Source of the DNA: Candidatus Colwelliibacteriota bacterium
GTDB lineage: Bacteria; Patescibacteriota; Minisyncoccia; UBA6257; Colwellbacteraceae
NCBI GenBank assembly: GCA_030700125.1
Contig: JAUYKE010000012.1
Coordinates: 1-33,448, forward strand
Direction: 5' to 3'
Length of the DNA stretch: 33,448 nucleotides
The notes under the pieces: generated by a model
Told to the model about the DNA's origin: nothing
Seen by the model: only the letters and a program-made list of their open reading frames with translations
Database searches by the model: none
Program-made: the position numbers and the translations under genes
Shown here: positions 18,910 to 28,121 of the stretch, one piece after another
Layout of the letters: every line of letters starts with the position of its first letter
Numbering within the stretch: the stretch's first letter is position 1

Positions 18910-19518
18910 TCATACCGCTGTAGGATCAAAAAATAAAATCGCTGCAGTTTTCACAAGAATCTTAATATCCATCTTGGGAGAGATATTCTCCGAATAAAAT
19001 TTATCAAGTTCCAGTTCCCTTAGAAACGGCAAGCTGGATGCACCGTTAACTTGAGAAAGTCCCGTTACTCCGGCTCTAACTAAAAGAAGCTTTTTATGTT
19101 CGTCTGGGTAATGCGTCACTTCTTCCGGTTCATGGGGCCTCGGTCCAACCAGAGCCAACTCACCTGTGAGAACATTCAGCAACTGAGGAAACTCATCTAT
19201 TCTGAACCGCCGCAACACCTTTCCAACCCGAGTGACGCGAGGATCATTTTTCATTTTAAAAAAGTAACCGTCTCGCTCATTCAACTCTAAGAGATTTATC
19301 TTCATCTTGTGGGCGCCCCTTACCATTGAGCGGAATTTATAGACCTTAATAATCTTCCCTTTACTCACTCTTGGGAGCCGGATGAAAACTTCTCCCCGGC
19401 TGTCTAACTTTATTGCCAAAGTAATAAAGGGAGTAAAGGGAGTAATCAATAAAAGGCCGGCTGCAGCTCCGGCGATATCAAGCGATCTCTTCCAAATCGG
19501 ATAATTCACACCACTCAA
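18910..19518 (-). CDS. Sugar transferase (undecaprenyl-phosphate glycosyl-1-phosphate transferase type)
   Basis: 202 aa; KRSLDIAGAAAGLLL, VYKFRSMVRGAHKM, RVTRVGKVLRRFRIDEFPQLLNVLTGELALVGPRPHEPEE. Confidence 0.94.
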   Translation of the reverse strand: MSGVNYPIWKRSLDIAGAAAGLLLITPFTPFITLAIKLDSRGEVFIRLPRVSKGKIIKVYKFRSMVRGAHKMKINLLELNERDGYFFKMKNDPRVTRVGKVLRRFRIDEFPQLLNVLTGELALVGPRPHEPEEVTHYPDEHKKLLLVRAGVTGLSQVNGASSLPFLRELELDKFYSENISPKMDIKILVKTAAILFFDPTAV

Positions 19519-19532
19519 ATTATATAATAAGA

Positions 19533-20630
19533 ATGGTGAAAGTTGCGCTAGTCCACGATTACCTGAATCAGTTTGGCGGAGCCGAAAGGGTTTTGTTCGT
19601 CCTCGCCGAGATGTTTCCCGAAGCGCCGATCTACACCCTTTTTTACGAACCTTCTGTATTTGATGGTCACCTCAAAGGAGGGACGATCAAAACCAGTTTT
19701 CTCGATCATGCCATAGTCAGGCGCAGGCACCGATTTTTTATCCCTCTTTTTCCTAAAGCTGCCGAAAATCTCAATTTAGGTAATAATTATGACTTAATAA
19801 TATCTAATTCGTCCGGCTTCGCTAAGGGTATAAACTACAAAGGCGGCGTCCATCTCTCTTATATCCACACCCCTCTTCGTTATGCTTGGGAACCGGAAAC
19901 ATGGCTTGGTACCCTCCTACCAAAAGTGGTGATTAAACTTTCTTCGCCGATAATTAGCTACCTTCGCCGATGGGATAGGCGAGCCGGCAAGAAACCTGAT
20001 TTTATTATTACCCTTTCCACCCACATTGCTAAAAAGATTAAAGAAGCTTACGGACGGGAAGCTGAAGTTATTTATCCTCCGGTTGATACCACGGTATTTT
20101 ATCCGGATTATTCCGTTCCGAAGCAAGATTACTTTCTCGCTTTTGGCAGATTAATCCACAACAAAAGATTTGATTTGGTGATTGAGGCCTTCAATGAACT
20201 TCAATTTCCTTTGAAAATTGTCGGTTCCGGCCCCCACGAAGCGAAGTTAAAAAAACTTGCCCATTCGAATAATATAGAGTTCCTCGCTCGAATCTCTGAC
20301 GATGAACTAAGAAAAGTTATCACCGGTGCTAAAGCATTTATCTTTCCTCAATTAGAAGATTTCGGCTTAGTGGCCGCGGAGGCTCTTGCTTGCGGCACAC
20401 CAGTCATTGCCTACCGTGCCGGCGGGGCATTAGATATTATTGAAGAGGATGCAAACGGCCTTTTCTTCGATGAACAGACTCCAAACAGCTTAATCGAAGC
20501 TATCAACCGCTTCAATAAAATGAAATTTGATCAAGAGAAGATAGTCCAATCCGCTCAAAAATTCTCCGAAGCACTCTTCAGGCAAAACTTGACACGAGTG
20601 ATCAATCAATCCTTTACCCTCCCACTATAG
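19533..20630 (+). CDS. Glycosyltransferase family 4 protein
   Basis: 365 aa; VHDYLNQFGGAERVLFVLAEMFPEAPIYTLF, FGRLIHNKRFDLVIEAF, FIFPQLEDFGLVAAEALACGTPVIAYRAGGALDII. Confidence 0.94.
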   Translation: MVKVALVHDYLNQFGGAERVLFVLAEMFPEAPIYTLFYEPSVFDGHLKGGTIKTSFLDHAIVRRRHRFFIPLFPKAAENLNLGNNYDLIISNSSGFAKGINYKGGVHLSYIHTPLRYAWEPETWLGTLLPKVVIKLSSPIISYLRRWDRRAGKKPDFIITLSTHIAKKIKEAYGREAEVIYPPVDTTVFYPDYSVPKQDYFLAFGRLIHNKRFDLVIEAFNELQFPLKIVGSGPHEAKLKKLAHSNNIEFLARISDDELRKVITGAKAFIFPQLEDFGLVAAEALACGTPVIAYRAGGALDIIEEDANGLFFDEQTPNSLIEAINRFNKMKFDQEKIVQSAQKFSEALFRQNLTRVINQSFTLPL

Positions 20631-20661
20631 TAAAAAAGCGATCGCTTTTTTACTATAGTGG
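20622..20661. terminator. Perfect 40-bp palindrome, probable bidirectional terminator between convergent genes
   Basis: CCACTATAGTAAAAAAGCGATCGCTTTTTTACTATAGTGG; left arm includes the TAG stop of the GT4 gene. Confidence 0.8.
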
Positions 20662-20681
20662 TTATGACGATGAGTCTAATC

Positions 20682-21149
20682 TTATTTTTTTGGGCGGCTT
20701 GAGGAATTATTCAAAAAAGCGTTTAGGAGCCATGAGCTGGATTGGACTTTACCGCCCCGGCCGACGCTATAAACCACCTTACAGCCAGCGGCTTTGCAAG
20801 CTGCTTTTTCGGGAGTGTTTTTAACAGTTCTGTCTCCCCCATTGGCAAAAATATTAGGTCGCAGTGCTCTTAGCTCCTTTGAAACGGTCATATCCTTTGG
20901 ATTCGGCCGGTGACCGGTTAAAATAACTTTATCCACCGCCCTAAGCGCCTCAATTACTTCTTTCCGTTCCCTTTGAGGCATAAATACGTACCCCTTCTTT
21001 TTCTTGAGCCAGTTATCATTATTGAGGATTACTACTAGTTTATCACCCAGTTTCCCTGCCTCCTCAAAAAGCCGCACATGCCCCGCATGAATGGGATCGA
21101 ATCCTCCGCTCACCACCACTACAACAGGTTTTCTCCTTTGGGCCTTCAT
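20682..21149 (-). CDS. Cytidylyltransferase-like (adenylyl/cytidylyltransferase) protein
   Basis: 155 aa; VVVSGGFDPIHAGHVRLFEEAGKLGDKLVVILNND. Confidence 0.88.
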   Translation of the reverse strand: MKAQRRKPVVVVVSGGFDPIHAGHVRLFEEAGKLGDKLVVILNNDNWLKKKKGYVFMPQRERKEVIEALRAVDKVILTGHRPNPKDMTVSKELRALRPNIFANGGDRTVKNTPEKAACKAAGCKVVYSVGRGGKVQSSSWLLNAFLNNSSSRPKK

Positions 21150-21206
21150 CGCTTGAATAAGGTATCCAGAACCCTATCAAACCCTGGTAAAAGTTTCAAA
21201 CTTACT

Positions 21207-23738
21207 TTATCTCCCATGACACCTCTTGAATTTCTTACCACTGCCGCATGGGCAGGGATCATTTCTGCCGACATCCTTGAATTTGGGGTCGTTCGTGGCA
21301 ACTGCAACCTGCCGGACTTGCTCTTGCGGCACTGCTTCTATCCGAAACAAATTACTGAAAATCCATTCTTCAAAATTAACTTCCATCTTATCGAACAAAA
21401 TCCTACTTTCTCTTCTATATTCAACCAGTGGGTCTTTCTGGCCGTAAGCCCTGATTCTCACTGACTCGACCAGCGCCTCAATATCCTCTAGATTATTCAT
21501 CCAGAGAAAATCAAGAATCACCAAAAGCTGGCGACCGACCGCTTCGATAAAGTTCTCGTGAAAAGTAGTAATTTTGCTCTCGACCCATTCTTTGGCGTTG
21601 CCTAAGTTGGCTTTCTCGTCTATTTCAATCCCTATTTCTCCCAACAACTTCTTCCGTTCTTCAACATCAATATTCGCTTCCCCAACTTTATCTAAATGCC
21701 CGGCTACCGCCCCTCTAAGAATTTCTCTTATCTTCCCCGAATCCTTTAACTTTCTCGTTTCCCCCTCTAAGACAGGCCTCACAGCTTCAAGAATTGATTG
21801 TCTTTTATTGTAGAAAGCCAGCCGCTGTTTGTTTAAAACATCGTCGTATTCAAGCAGGTGCTTCCGAATATCAAAGTTGAATCCCTCCACCTTGCCCTGG
21901 GCCTGACCAATCGCTCTACTAACCATCTTATTTTCAATCGGCATATCTTCCGGCACATCAAACCGTTCCATCAAGCCCTTTAATCTATCCCCGCCGAAAA
22001 TCCGCAGTAAATCATCCTCCAAGGAGAGGAAAAACTGCGATGAGCCCGGGTCTCCTTGTCGCCCGGACCGGCCGCGAAGCTGGTTATCAATTCTCCTTGC
22101 TTCATGACGTTCGGTACCTAAGAGATGCAAGCCGCCTAGTTCTTTAATTTTCTCTGCCTCCCCTGGATCAGGCGGATTGCCGCCCAAGATAATATCTACT
22201 CCCCGACCGGCCATATTGGTCGCCACCGTCACCGCTCCCGGCCTTCCTGCTTGAGCGATAATTGCAGCTTCGCGTTCATGATTTTTGGCATTCAAGATCT
22301 CATGGCGAATCCCCGCACCATGAAACAATTTAGAAAGTATTTCGTTCTTCTCAATAGAAACCGTACCGACAAGCACCGGTTGACCGGCCTCCTGCCGTTT
22401 CTTAATATCTTTCACTACCGCGTCGTACTTCGCCTTAATGTTTTTATAAATTACATCCGGCATATCCTCTCTAACCATTGGTTTATTGGTTGGAATACTC
22501 ACCACTTCCAGGTTATATACTTTATGAAATTCTTCCGCCGAAGTTTGGGCTGTACCCGTCATCCCCGCCAGTTTTTTATAAAGCCGGAAATAATTTTGAA
22601 TCGTAATCTGGGCAAAAGTTCGCGACTCCTCCTTAACCGTCACTCCCTCTTTTGCCTCAATCGCCTGGTGCAAACCGGCCGAATACCGCCGGCCAAACAT
22701 CAATCGGCCGGTAAATTGATCAACAATCACTATCTCCCCCTCCCGCACTACATAATCTTTGTCGCGCGCAAACAGAGCCCCCGCTTTCAAGCTCGCTTCT
22801 AAATAATGAACGAGCCGCATGTTCTCCACTGAAAAGATATCTTTAATTCCGGTAGTCTTTTCGATTTTATCAATACCTGAATCCGTAATCTCCACTGCTC
22901 GCAATTTCTCATCAACCACATAGTCTTCTTTTGAATCGAGCCGCGCGACCGCTCCCGCGAAAAGTTTATAGTAATCGGACGAGCCGACATCCGGAGTGGA
23001 GATAATAAGCGGCGTCCTCGCCTCATCAATCAAAATCGAGTCAACCTCATCAATGATGGCGTAGTTTAACTCTCGCTGTGCCTGGTCACCCGCGTGGTAA
23101 ACCATATTATCCCGCAGATAATCAAAGCCGAATTCGTGATTAGTGCCATAAATAATATCGGCCCCGTAGGCCTCTCTCCTTGAGACGGGCTTAAGAAAGT
23201 CTTGTTGAACCAAAAAGCCGCCGGTAGCGTCGCGGAGCTCATCATCTTTGGGCGCTATGTGACTGGGGTCATACATTAGAGCCCCTTCGTGAACGAGACA
23301 TGCAACCTGGAGACCCAAAAAATGATAGATCTGCCCCATCCAGGCAGTATCACGCTTCGCTAGGTAATCATTAACAGTAATAATGTGAACTCCTTTACCC
23401 GTTAAAGCATTCAAATACGCCGGCGCCGTAGCCGCCAAAGTTTTTCCTTCTCCGGTTGCCATCTCGACAATCGCTCCCTGATGCAAAACCATTCCGCCCC
23501 AAAGCTGAACGTCAAAATGACGCTGGTGAAGCGTGCGCACTGCCGTCTCTCTCACCAAAGCAAAAGCCTGAGGTAATAGGTCTTCGAGATCCTTACCCTC
23601 GCCGGCCTCCTTTTTAATCTGCAAACTTTCCTCCTTAAGTTCTGCGTCAGTTAACTTGCTGACTCTTTTTTCTAACTCATTAATCTTAGCTATCTCAGGT
23701 GGAGAAGTTTGCTTAGCACCAAAAGAGAATAATCCCAT
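21207..23738 (-). CDS. secA: Preprotein translocase ATPase SecA
   Basis: 843 aa; MATGEGKTLAATAPAYLNAL, DEVDSILIDEARTPLIIS, TNMAGRGVDIILGGNP, C-terminal RNDPCPCGSGKKFKRCHGR. Confidence 0.98.
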   Translation of the reverse strand: MGLFSFGAKQTSPPEIAKINELEKRVSKLTDAELKEESLQIKKEAGEGKDLEDLLPQAFALVRETAVRTLHQRHFDVQLWGGMVLHQGAIVEMATGEGKTLAATAPAYLNALTGKGVHIITVNDYLAKRDTAWMGQIYHFLGLQVACLVHEGALMYDPSHIAPKDDELRDATGGFLVQQDFLKPVSRREAYGADIIYGTNHEFGFDYLRDNMVYHAGDQAQRELNYAIIDEVDSILIDEARTPLIISTPDVGSSDYYKLFAGAVARLDSKEDYVVDEKLRAVEITDSGIDKIEKTTGIKDIFSVENMRLVHYLEASLKAGALFARDKDYVVREGEIVIVDQFTGRLMFGRRYSAGLHQAIEAKEGVTVKEESRTFAQITIQNYFRLYKKLAGMTGTAQTSAEEFHKVYNLEVVSIPTNKPMVREDMPDVIYKNIKAKYDAVVKDIKKRQEAGQPVLVGTVSIEKNEILSKLFHGAGIRHEILNAKNHEREAAIIAQAGRPGAVTVATNMAGRGVDIILGGNPPDPGEAEKIKELGGLHLLGTERHEARRIDNQLRGRSGRQGDPGSSQFFLSLEDDLLRIFGGDRLKGLMERFDVPEDMPIENKMVSRAIGQAQGKVEGFNFDIRKHLLEYDDVLNKQRLAFYNKRQSILEAVRPVLEGETRKLKDSGKIREILRGAVAGHLDKVGEANIDVEERKKLLGEIGIEIDEKANLGNAKEWVESKITTFHENFIEAVGRQLLVILDFLWMNNLEDIEALVESVRIRAYGQKDPLVEYRRESRILFDKMEVNFEEWIFSNLFRIEAVPQEQVRQVAVATNDPKFKDVGRNDPCPCGSGKKFKRCHGR

Positions 23739-23741
23739 TTA

Positions 23742-24053
23742 TTAATTACGAATCTCTTTAAATTTTTTAATCTCCCGTTGGAGTTTCTCTTTAACCGCAT
23801 TAATCGCCTTGCGGACATCTTCATCATCATGAGCCGCCCTAATAGTTCTTCCTAGAATGAGAAGGTTAACATCAACATGGTACACTCTGCCATGGCGGTG
23901 ATGCTGACTTCCTCGCCCAACATCCACTTCGGCTAGGACACTATCCGCCTCAAATTTCTTAAGAAATTTCTCCAGTCCCCCGATTTTCTTCTCAATATAT
24001 TCCGCGAGAGCCGGAGTCAAATCCAAGTTAGGAGATTGAATATTGATTTTCAC
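23742..24053 (-). CDS. Ribosome hibernation promoting factor HPF/YfiA family
   Basis: VKINIQSPNLDLTPALAEYIEKKIGGLEKFLKKF…AVKEKLQREIKKFK; listed start is a TTG at 24077, GTG at 24053 is better and sits 6 nt after a TATAAT. Confidence 0.9.
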   Translation of the reverse strand: MKINIQSPNLDLTPALAEYIEKKIGGLEKFLKKFEADSVLAEVDVGRGSQHHRHGRVYHVDVNLLILGRTIRAAHDDEDVRKAINAVKEKLQREIKKFKEIRN

Positions 24054-24079
24054 CAGCGTATTATACCCAAAAACCAAAA

Positions 24080-24119
24080 AACTAAAAGCCCCTCGATAAA
24101 ATCGGAAGGGCTTTTAGTT
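24080..24119 (-). terminator. Hairpin terminator
   Basis: AACTAAAAGCCC / GGGCTTTTAGTT 12-bp stem, T-rich on the minus strand downstream. Confidence 0.65.
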
Positions 24120-24227
24120 AAAGTGGAGAAGAAGCTATTTCTTCTTCTTCTTTTTCTTCTCGTACATGTGGCTTAACTGCCTTTCTTAACGTTCTGGCTG
24201 GCGACCGCCCAGCCACGTTAGATCATT

Positions 24228-24245
24228 CTAATTTTAGAACAAATT
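24228..24245. repeat. 18-bp direct repeat, copy 1
   Basis: CTAATTTTAGAACAAATT; second copy at 24460-24477. Confidence 0.7.
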
Positions 24246-24279
24246 TGTTCTCAAAACCAACTGTGGAAAACCTCTTAGA

Positions 24280-24393
24280 CTACCTCTTTTTCTTTCGGCG
24301 AGTGGTTTTCTTAGCAGCAGTCTTTCTCTTTGCAGTCTTTCTCTTTGCAGGAGCCTTCTTTGCCGCAGCTTTCTTTCTTCTTTTTACAGCCAT
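24280..24393 (-). CDS. Histone H1-like Lys/Arg/Ala-rich small basic protein
   Basis: Unlisted 37-aa ORF: MAVKRRKKAAAKKAPAKRKTAKRKTAAKKTTRRKKKR*. Confidence 0.75.
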   Translation of the reverse strand: MAVKRRKKAAAKKAPAKRKTAKRKTAAKKTTRRKKKR

Positions 24394-24459
24394 CGTTTTA
24401 ATTTACTTTTATCCAGCTAACGGTAGGTTGCCGACTAATCAACTCCGTTATCTTTTAAC

Positions 24460-24477
24460 CTAATTTTAGAACAAATT
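24460..24477. repeat. 18-bp direct repeat, copy 2
   Basis: CTAATTTTAGAACAAATT; flanks the small basic ORF. Confidence 0.7.
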
Positions 24478-24502
24478 AAATTTAAAAAACATGTTAATAA
24501 CT

Positions 24503-25432
24503 CTAATTTATGATTCTTACTTCTTCTTCGAGCTGAATTTTAAATTTTTCTTTTACTTTTTCTTTAATCAATTCAATCAAAGCCAAAACATCGTCCGCTT
24601 TAGCATCTAGCACATTAACAATAAAGTTCGGGTGCCGAGGAGAGATCATCGCTCCGCCGCAACTCACCCCCCTAAGCCCGGCTTTATCTATAAGGTATGC
24701 CGCCGGAATCACCGGGAACGGATCAGTTTTCACGACCAGTCGGTGAGGATCCGCTAACTCTTTATCCAGGTTGCCGACCGGAACATTTTTAAAGACACTG
24801 CCGATATTAGGGTACTCCAGTGGGTGTCTCCTCTTCCGATAATTAATTTTCGCCATCATGCTCTCATAGAGTATTCTCTTCTCACCCGGTTCCAACTTAA
24901 CCGTTGCCTGAAGGATAATTTCTTTACCTCGTTTTTTGAAAACGCTCGCCCGGTAATCAAACTCGCATTCTATATTATTCCTTTTCTTTAGTTCCATCGT
25001 TTCGGTATCCAAGCTCATAACCTCCACTACAATATCTCTAATCTCGCCGCCGAAGGCGCCGGCATTTCCATAAACCGCTCCTCCAAAAGTTCCGGGCAGT
25101 CCCCCAGCCCACTCTAGCCCGGCAAGGCCACGCGAAACAGCCGCCTGAATTAACTTTGACATAGGCACGCTTGCGCCGGCAGTAAGATAAAAATCCTCAA
25201 CTTCAATAAAATTAAAATCCGGTTTTAGCACTAAGCCGTCAAACCCTTTATCACTCCAGAGAATGTTCGTGCCTCCTCCAAGAATATAAATAGGAAGCTT
25301 CTTCTCTCGAGCCCATTGAAGGGTCTGGATGACCTCCTCGGCCGTCTTCGCTTCTTTGAAGTATTTAGCTTGTCCCCCAATGCGAAAATTACTATATCGC
25401 TTCAGATCAACCATCTCCTCAAAATTACCCAA
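24503..25432 (-). CDS. murB: UDP-N-acetylmuramate dehydrogenase
   Basis: NFRIGGQAKYFKEAKT, LGGGTNILWSDKGFDGLVL, GLEWAGGLPGTFGGAVYGNAGAFGGEI, HRRHPLEYPNIGSVFKN-like region, ISPRHPNFIVN; exact start uncertain. Confidence 0.95.
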   Translation of the reverse strand: MGNFEEMVDLKRYSNFRIGGQAKYFKEAKTAEEVIQTLQWAREKKLPIYILGGGTNILWSDKGFDGLVLKPDFNFIEVEDFYLTAGASVPMSKLIQAAVSRGLAGLEWAGGLPGTFGGAVYGNAGAFGGEIRDIVVEVMSLDTETMELKKRNNIECEFDYRASVFKKRGKEIILQATVKLEPGEKRILYESMMAKINYRKRRHPLEYPNIGSVFKNVPVGNLDKELADPHRLVVKTDPFPVIPAAYLIDKAGLRGVSCGGAMISPRHPNFIVNVLDAKADDVLALIELIKEKVKEKFKIQLEEEVRIIN

Positions 25433-25470
25433 CTTTCATATATTCGTAATTTCGTAGCTAATTAAAATTT

Positions 25471-25537
25471 AGGGAGCGACCGCTAGACTCCAAATCCTTT
25501 GTTGGTGTTAAGTGAGTGCTGCGTCTCGCCGCTCCCT
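25471..25537. other. 67-bp stem-loop element (AGGGAGCG…CGCTCCCT)
   Basis: 8-bp terminal inverted repeat enclosing a GC-richer interior in the murB/GT39 intergenic region. Confidence 0.4.
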
Positions 25538-25631
25538 CAGACATTTTAACTTATCTTTTAACATCAGCAAACCGAGGATAATATTGCTTTGCCCTTCCAT
25601 AGCCTTGGCGAAGGAGGGTAGAATTAGATCA

Positions 25632-27116
25632 ATGAAAAAAGAGTACTGGTTGCTGATTTTCATCATCATTATAGCTGCCTTCCTCCGTCTCGTGAATCTC
25701 CCCGCCGCTCCTCCGGGACTCTATCCGGACGAAGCGATGAATGGCAATAACACCCTGGAAGCGTTAGCAACTCGTGATTGGAAAGTTTTTTATCCTGAAA
25801 ATAACGGCCGCGAGGGGTTATTCATCAATATTCAGAGCCTCTCGATAGCTCTTTTCGGCAACGAACCCTGGGCCTTAAGATTACCGAGCGCGCTTTTTGG
25901 GATATTAACTGTTCTGGGAGTCTACTTCCTAACTCGGGAGTTATTTCGGGAAAGCAAGCACAGATCTACTATTGCGCTCCTCGCCGCCTTTCTCCTCGCT
26001 ACTTCCTTCTGGCATATTAATTTCTCCCGCATCGGCTTCCGCGCCATTATGGCCCCGGCGTTTTTGACTTGGGGAATCTATTTAACACTCCTCGTTCTCA
26101 ATAAAATTCGGGAGACAAGCGGCAAAATAAAATTTAGGAGATTGTTACTCCTATCACTCACAGCCGGAGCCGTTTATAGCTTAGGTCTCCACTCCTATAT
26201 CGCCTACCGCGCCACCCCCCTCTTACTTCTCATTATTCTTATCGCCTACCTCCTTAAGAGCAAAGACACTCTTGTTCGCAAAAAAATCCTGGTCTCTTGT
26301 CTCTTGTTTCTAGTCTCTGCCATCATCGTATTCCTTCCTCTCGGCATCTATTTCTTAGAGAATCCGGCTGACTTCTTTGGCCGTACTACTCAAGTCTCAG
26401 TTTTCGCCTCTGAAGAGCCACTCAAGAATCTAGCTCTTAACACCGTGAAAACCTTAGGGATGTTTAATTTCGCGGGGGATTATAATTGGCGACATAACTT
26501 ATCTGGTCAACCGCAGCTTTTCTGGCCTGTGGGAATTATGTTCTTAATTGGTTTTCTGATTTCGCTGAAATACTTAATGCGTGATACCAAATACCAGATA
26601 CTTATAGTTTGGTTTATCGTCGCTGCCTTACCAGTAGTGATTTCAAACGAAGGTATGCCTCATGCCCTCCGAGCCATTCTTATGATCCCGCCGGTGTTTA
26701 TTCTCTCTGCAATCGGTGGAATCTGGATTTATCAATTTTTATTGGAAAAACTGAAAAATCCGCAGTTGATAAAAATCGGTGTAACCCTCCTTTTAATTAC
26801 TTTCGCAGCCGAAGCTTATTACACTTACTTTATCCGCTGGGCCAAAAACGAGAACACTGCCGGGGCTTTTGCCGCCAATTACGTTGAGATCGGCCGTGAA
26901 CTTAACAGTCTTCCTGTTGATCAGCCCAAATATGTAATCGTCAATGCCGCCGGATTTGATGTCCGCGGCCTCCCCATGCCCACCCAAACCGTGATGTTTC
27001 TCACCGATACCTTCACCCCGGAAAAACAGGCACGGAAAAACATCCACTACATTATTCCTGGGGATGTAGAGAAAACCCAAATCCCTAAATCTGCTTACGT
27101 TACCTCAATTGATTAG
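25632..27116 (+). CDS. Dolichyl-phosphate-mannose-type (family 39/ArnT-like) membrane glycosyltransferase
   Basis: Start ATG 25632 (MKKEYWLLIFIIIIAAFLRLVNLPAAPPGLYPDEAMNGNN…); many TM helices. Confidence 0.85.
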   Translation: MKKEYWLLIFIIIIAAFLRLVNLPAAPPGLYPDEAMNGNNTLEALATRDWKVFYPENNGREGLFINIQSLSIALFGNEPWALRLPSALFGILTVLGVYFLTRELFRESKHRSTIALLAAFLLATSFWHINFSRIGFRAIMAPAFLTWGIYLTLLVLNKIRETSGKIKFRRLLLLSLTAGAVYSLGLHSYIAYRATPLLLLIILIAYLLKSKDTLVRKKILVSCLLFLVSAIIVFLPLGIYFLENPADFFGRTTQVSVFASEEPLKNLALNTVKTLGMFNFAGDYNWRHNLSGQPQLFWPVGIMFLIGFLISLKYLMRDTKYQILIVWFIVAALPVVISNEGMPHALRAILMIPPVFILSAIGGIWIYQFLLEKLKNPQLIKIGVTLLLITFAAEAYYTYFIRWAKNENTAGAFAANYVEIGRELNSLPVDQPKYVIVNAAGFDVRGLPMPTQTVMFLTDTFTPEKQARKNIHYIIPGDVEKTQIPKSAYVTSID

Positions 27117-27257
27117 ATCAAATACCTATTTTTTTCCTTTTTTACCCGCCGGGATGCGGGAAGAGGGTGGCAACCGAAGCTTGACAATCAATAGGAAATC
27201 TGATTGAACTAAGCTTGGTACTAAGACGCTCATTAATAAAAATAAAAGGAGGACGCT

Positions 27258-28121
27258 GTGGCTATGTTGTTTCGGGTACTTTCCTTTGACCCTACAAGGA
27301 TCAAAATTGCTAGTAGAAACGGGCTTGGGGTTGTCGAAAAGAAGACGACCGAAACCGAGTACATTCAGTTCCAACAAGCAATTGATCACCTGAAAGCCCA
27401 CCCGATAAACCTTGCGGGGAATATTACCGTAACTCCTGCACCCCTAATTGAATGGCAACCAGGTGAGATGGTGTTGGTTACACAATACTGTGACGGTATC
27501 AACCTTGAGCAGATGCTAAGGGTAATTCAGGAGCAATCCGAGCGACAAAAGTGGATCGAGATGTTCCGCGACCTCTTTCTGGGTTTCAAGAAAACGGGAT
27601 TCCTGTGGGGTGACTGCGCGCCTAGAAATATGATCTACGACCCGGAAAGCGCCACGATACACATCGTTGATTTCGAACGTAAGTTGGTGCTCCTTGATGG
27701 GCCACCCAGCAGAGATCTCTTTACCAGATATGTCAGAAACTATTCTCTCGAAGAATTTGCATCGTTCCTTCTAAAAGGCGAGGTACGGTCACTTTTCGAT
27801 AGTCTCCTTCATCACGAACGACAGCAGAAGATCCAGCAATCAGAAATTGCATCTAACCGCAAGAAGGCGTTGCTAAGCACTCTATTGGGAGAAAACAACA
27901 CTTATTGGATCAGCGATGTCGTTTACGTCGAGGAGTTGATGGCGTCGGCGGCAACACCGTTTATCGTCAACGGCAAATTCTTTTTTCCCATGGATATAAT
28001 CGATCAAGTTAGCGAACGTGAAGGAGTAAATGCTTATGTCAAGCTCGTCTCTACCCTGGTAGAGCTCGGTGATATAGAACGATACGAGTTCCTGACTAAT
28101 GAGGAAAGAGGCTATGTCTGA
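27258..28121 (+). CDS. Protein-kinase-fold (APH/RIO/lipid-kinase-like) protein of unknown function
   Basis: 287 aa; catalytic-loop-like GFLWGDCAPRNMIYD and DFG-like HIVDFER; SD AAGGAGG upstream of GTG. Confidence 0.7.
   Translation: MAMLFRVLSFDPTRIKIASRNGLGVVEKKTTETEYIQFQQAIDHLKAHPINLAGNITVTPAPLIEWQPGEMVLVTQYCDGINLEQMLRVIQEQSERQKWIEMFRDLFLGFKKTGFLWGDCAPRNMIYDPESATIHIVDFERKLVLLDGPPSRDLFTRYVRNYSLEEFASFLLKGEVRSLFDSLLHHERQQKIQQSEIASNRKKALLSTLLGENNTYWISDVVYVEELMASAATPFIVNGKFFFPMDIIDQVSEREGVNAYVKLVSTLVELGDIERYEFLTNEERGYV

Noticed and set aside
22251-22802. 183-aa plus-strand ORF inside secA
   Set aside because: Antisense to highly conserved secA; no recognisable features
25512-25631. N-terminal extension of the GT39 ORF (MSAASRRSLRHFNL…)
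   Set aside because: Lies over the stem-loop element; ATG at 25632 begins a typical TM helix
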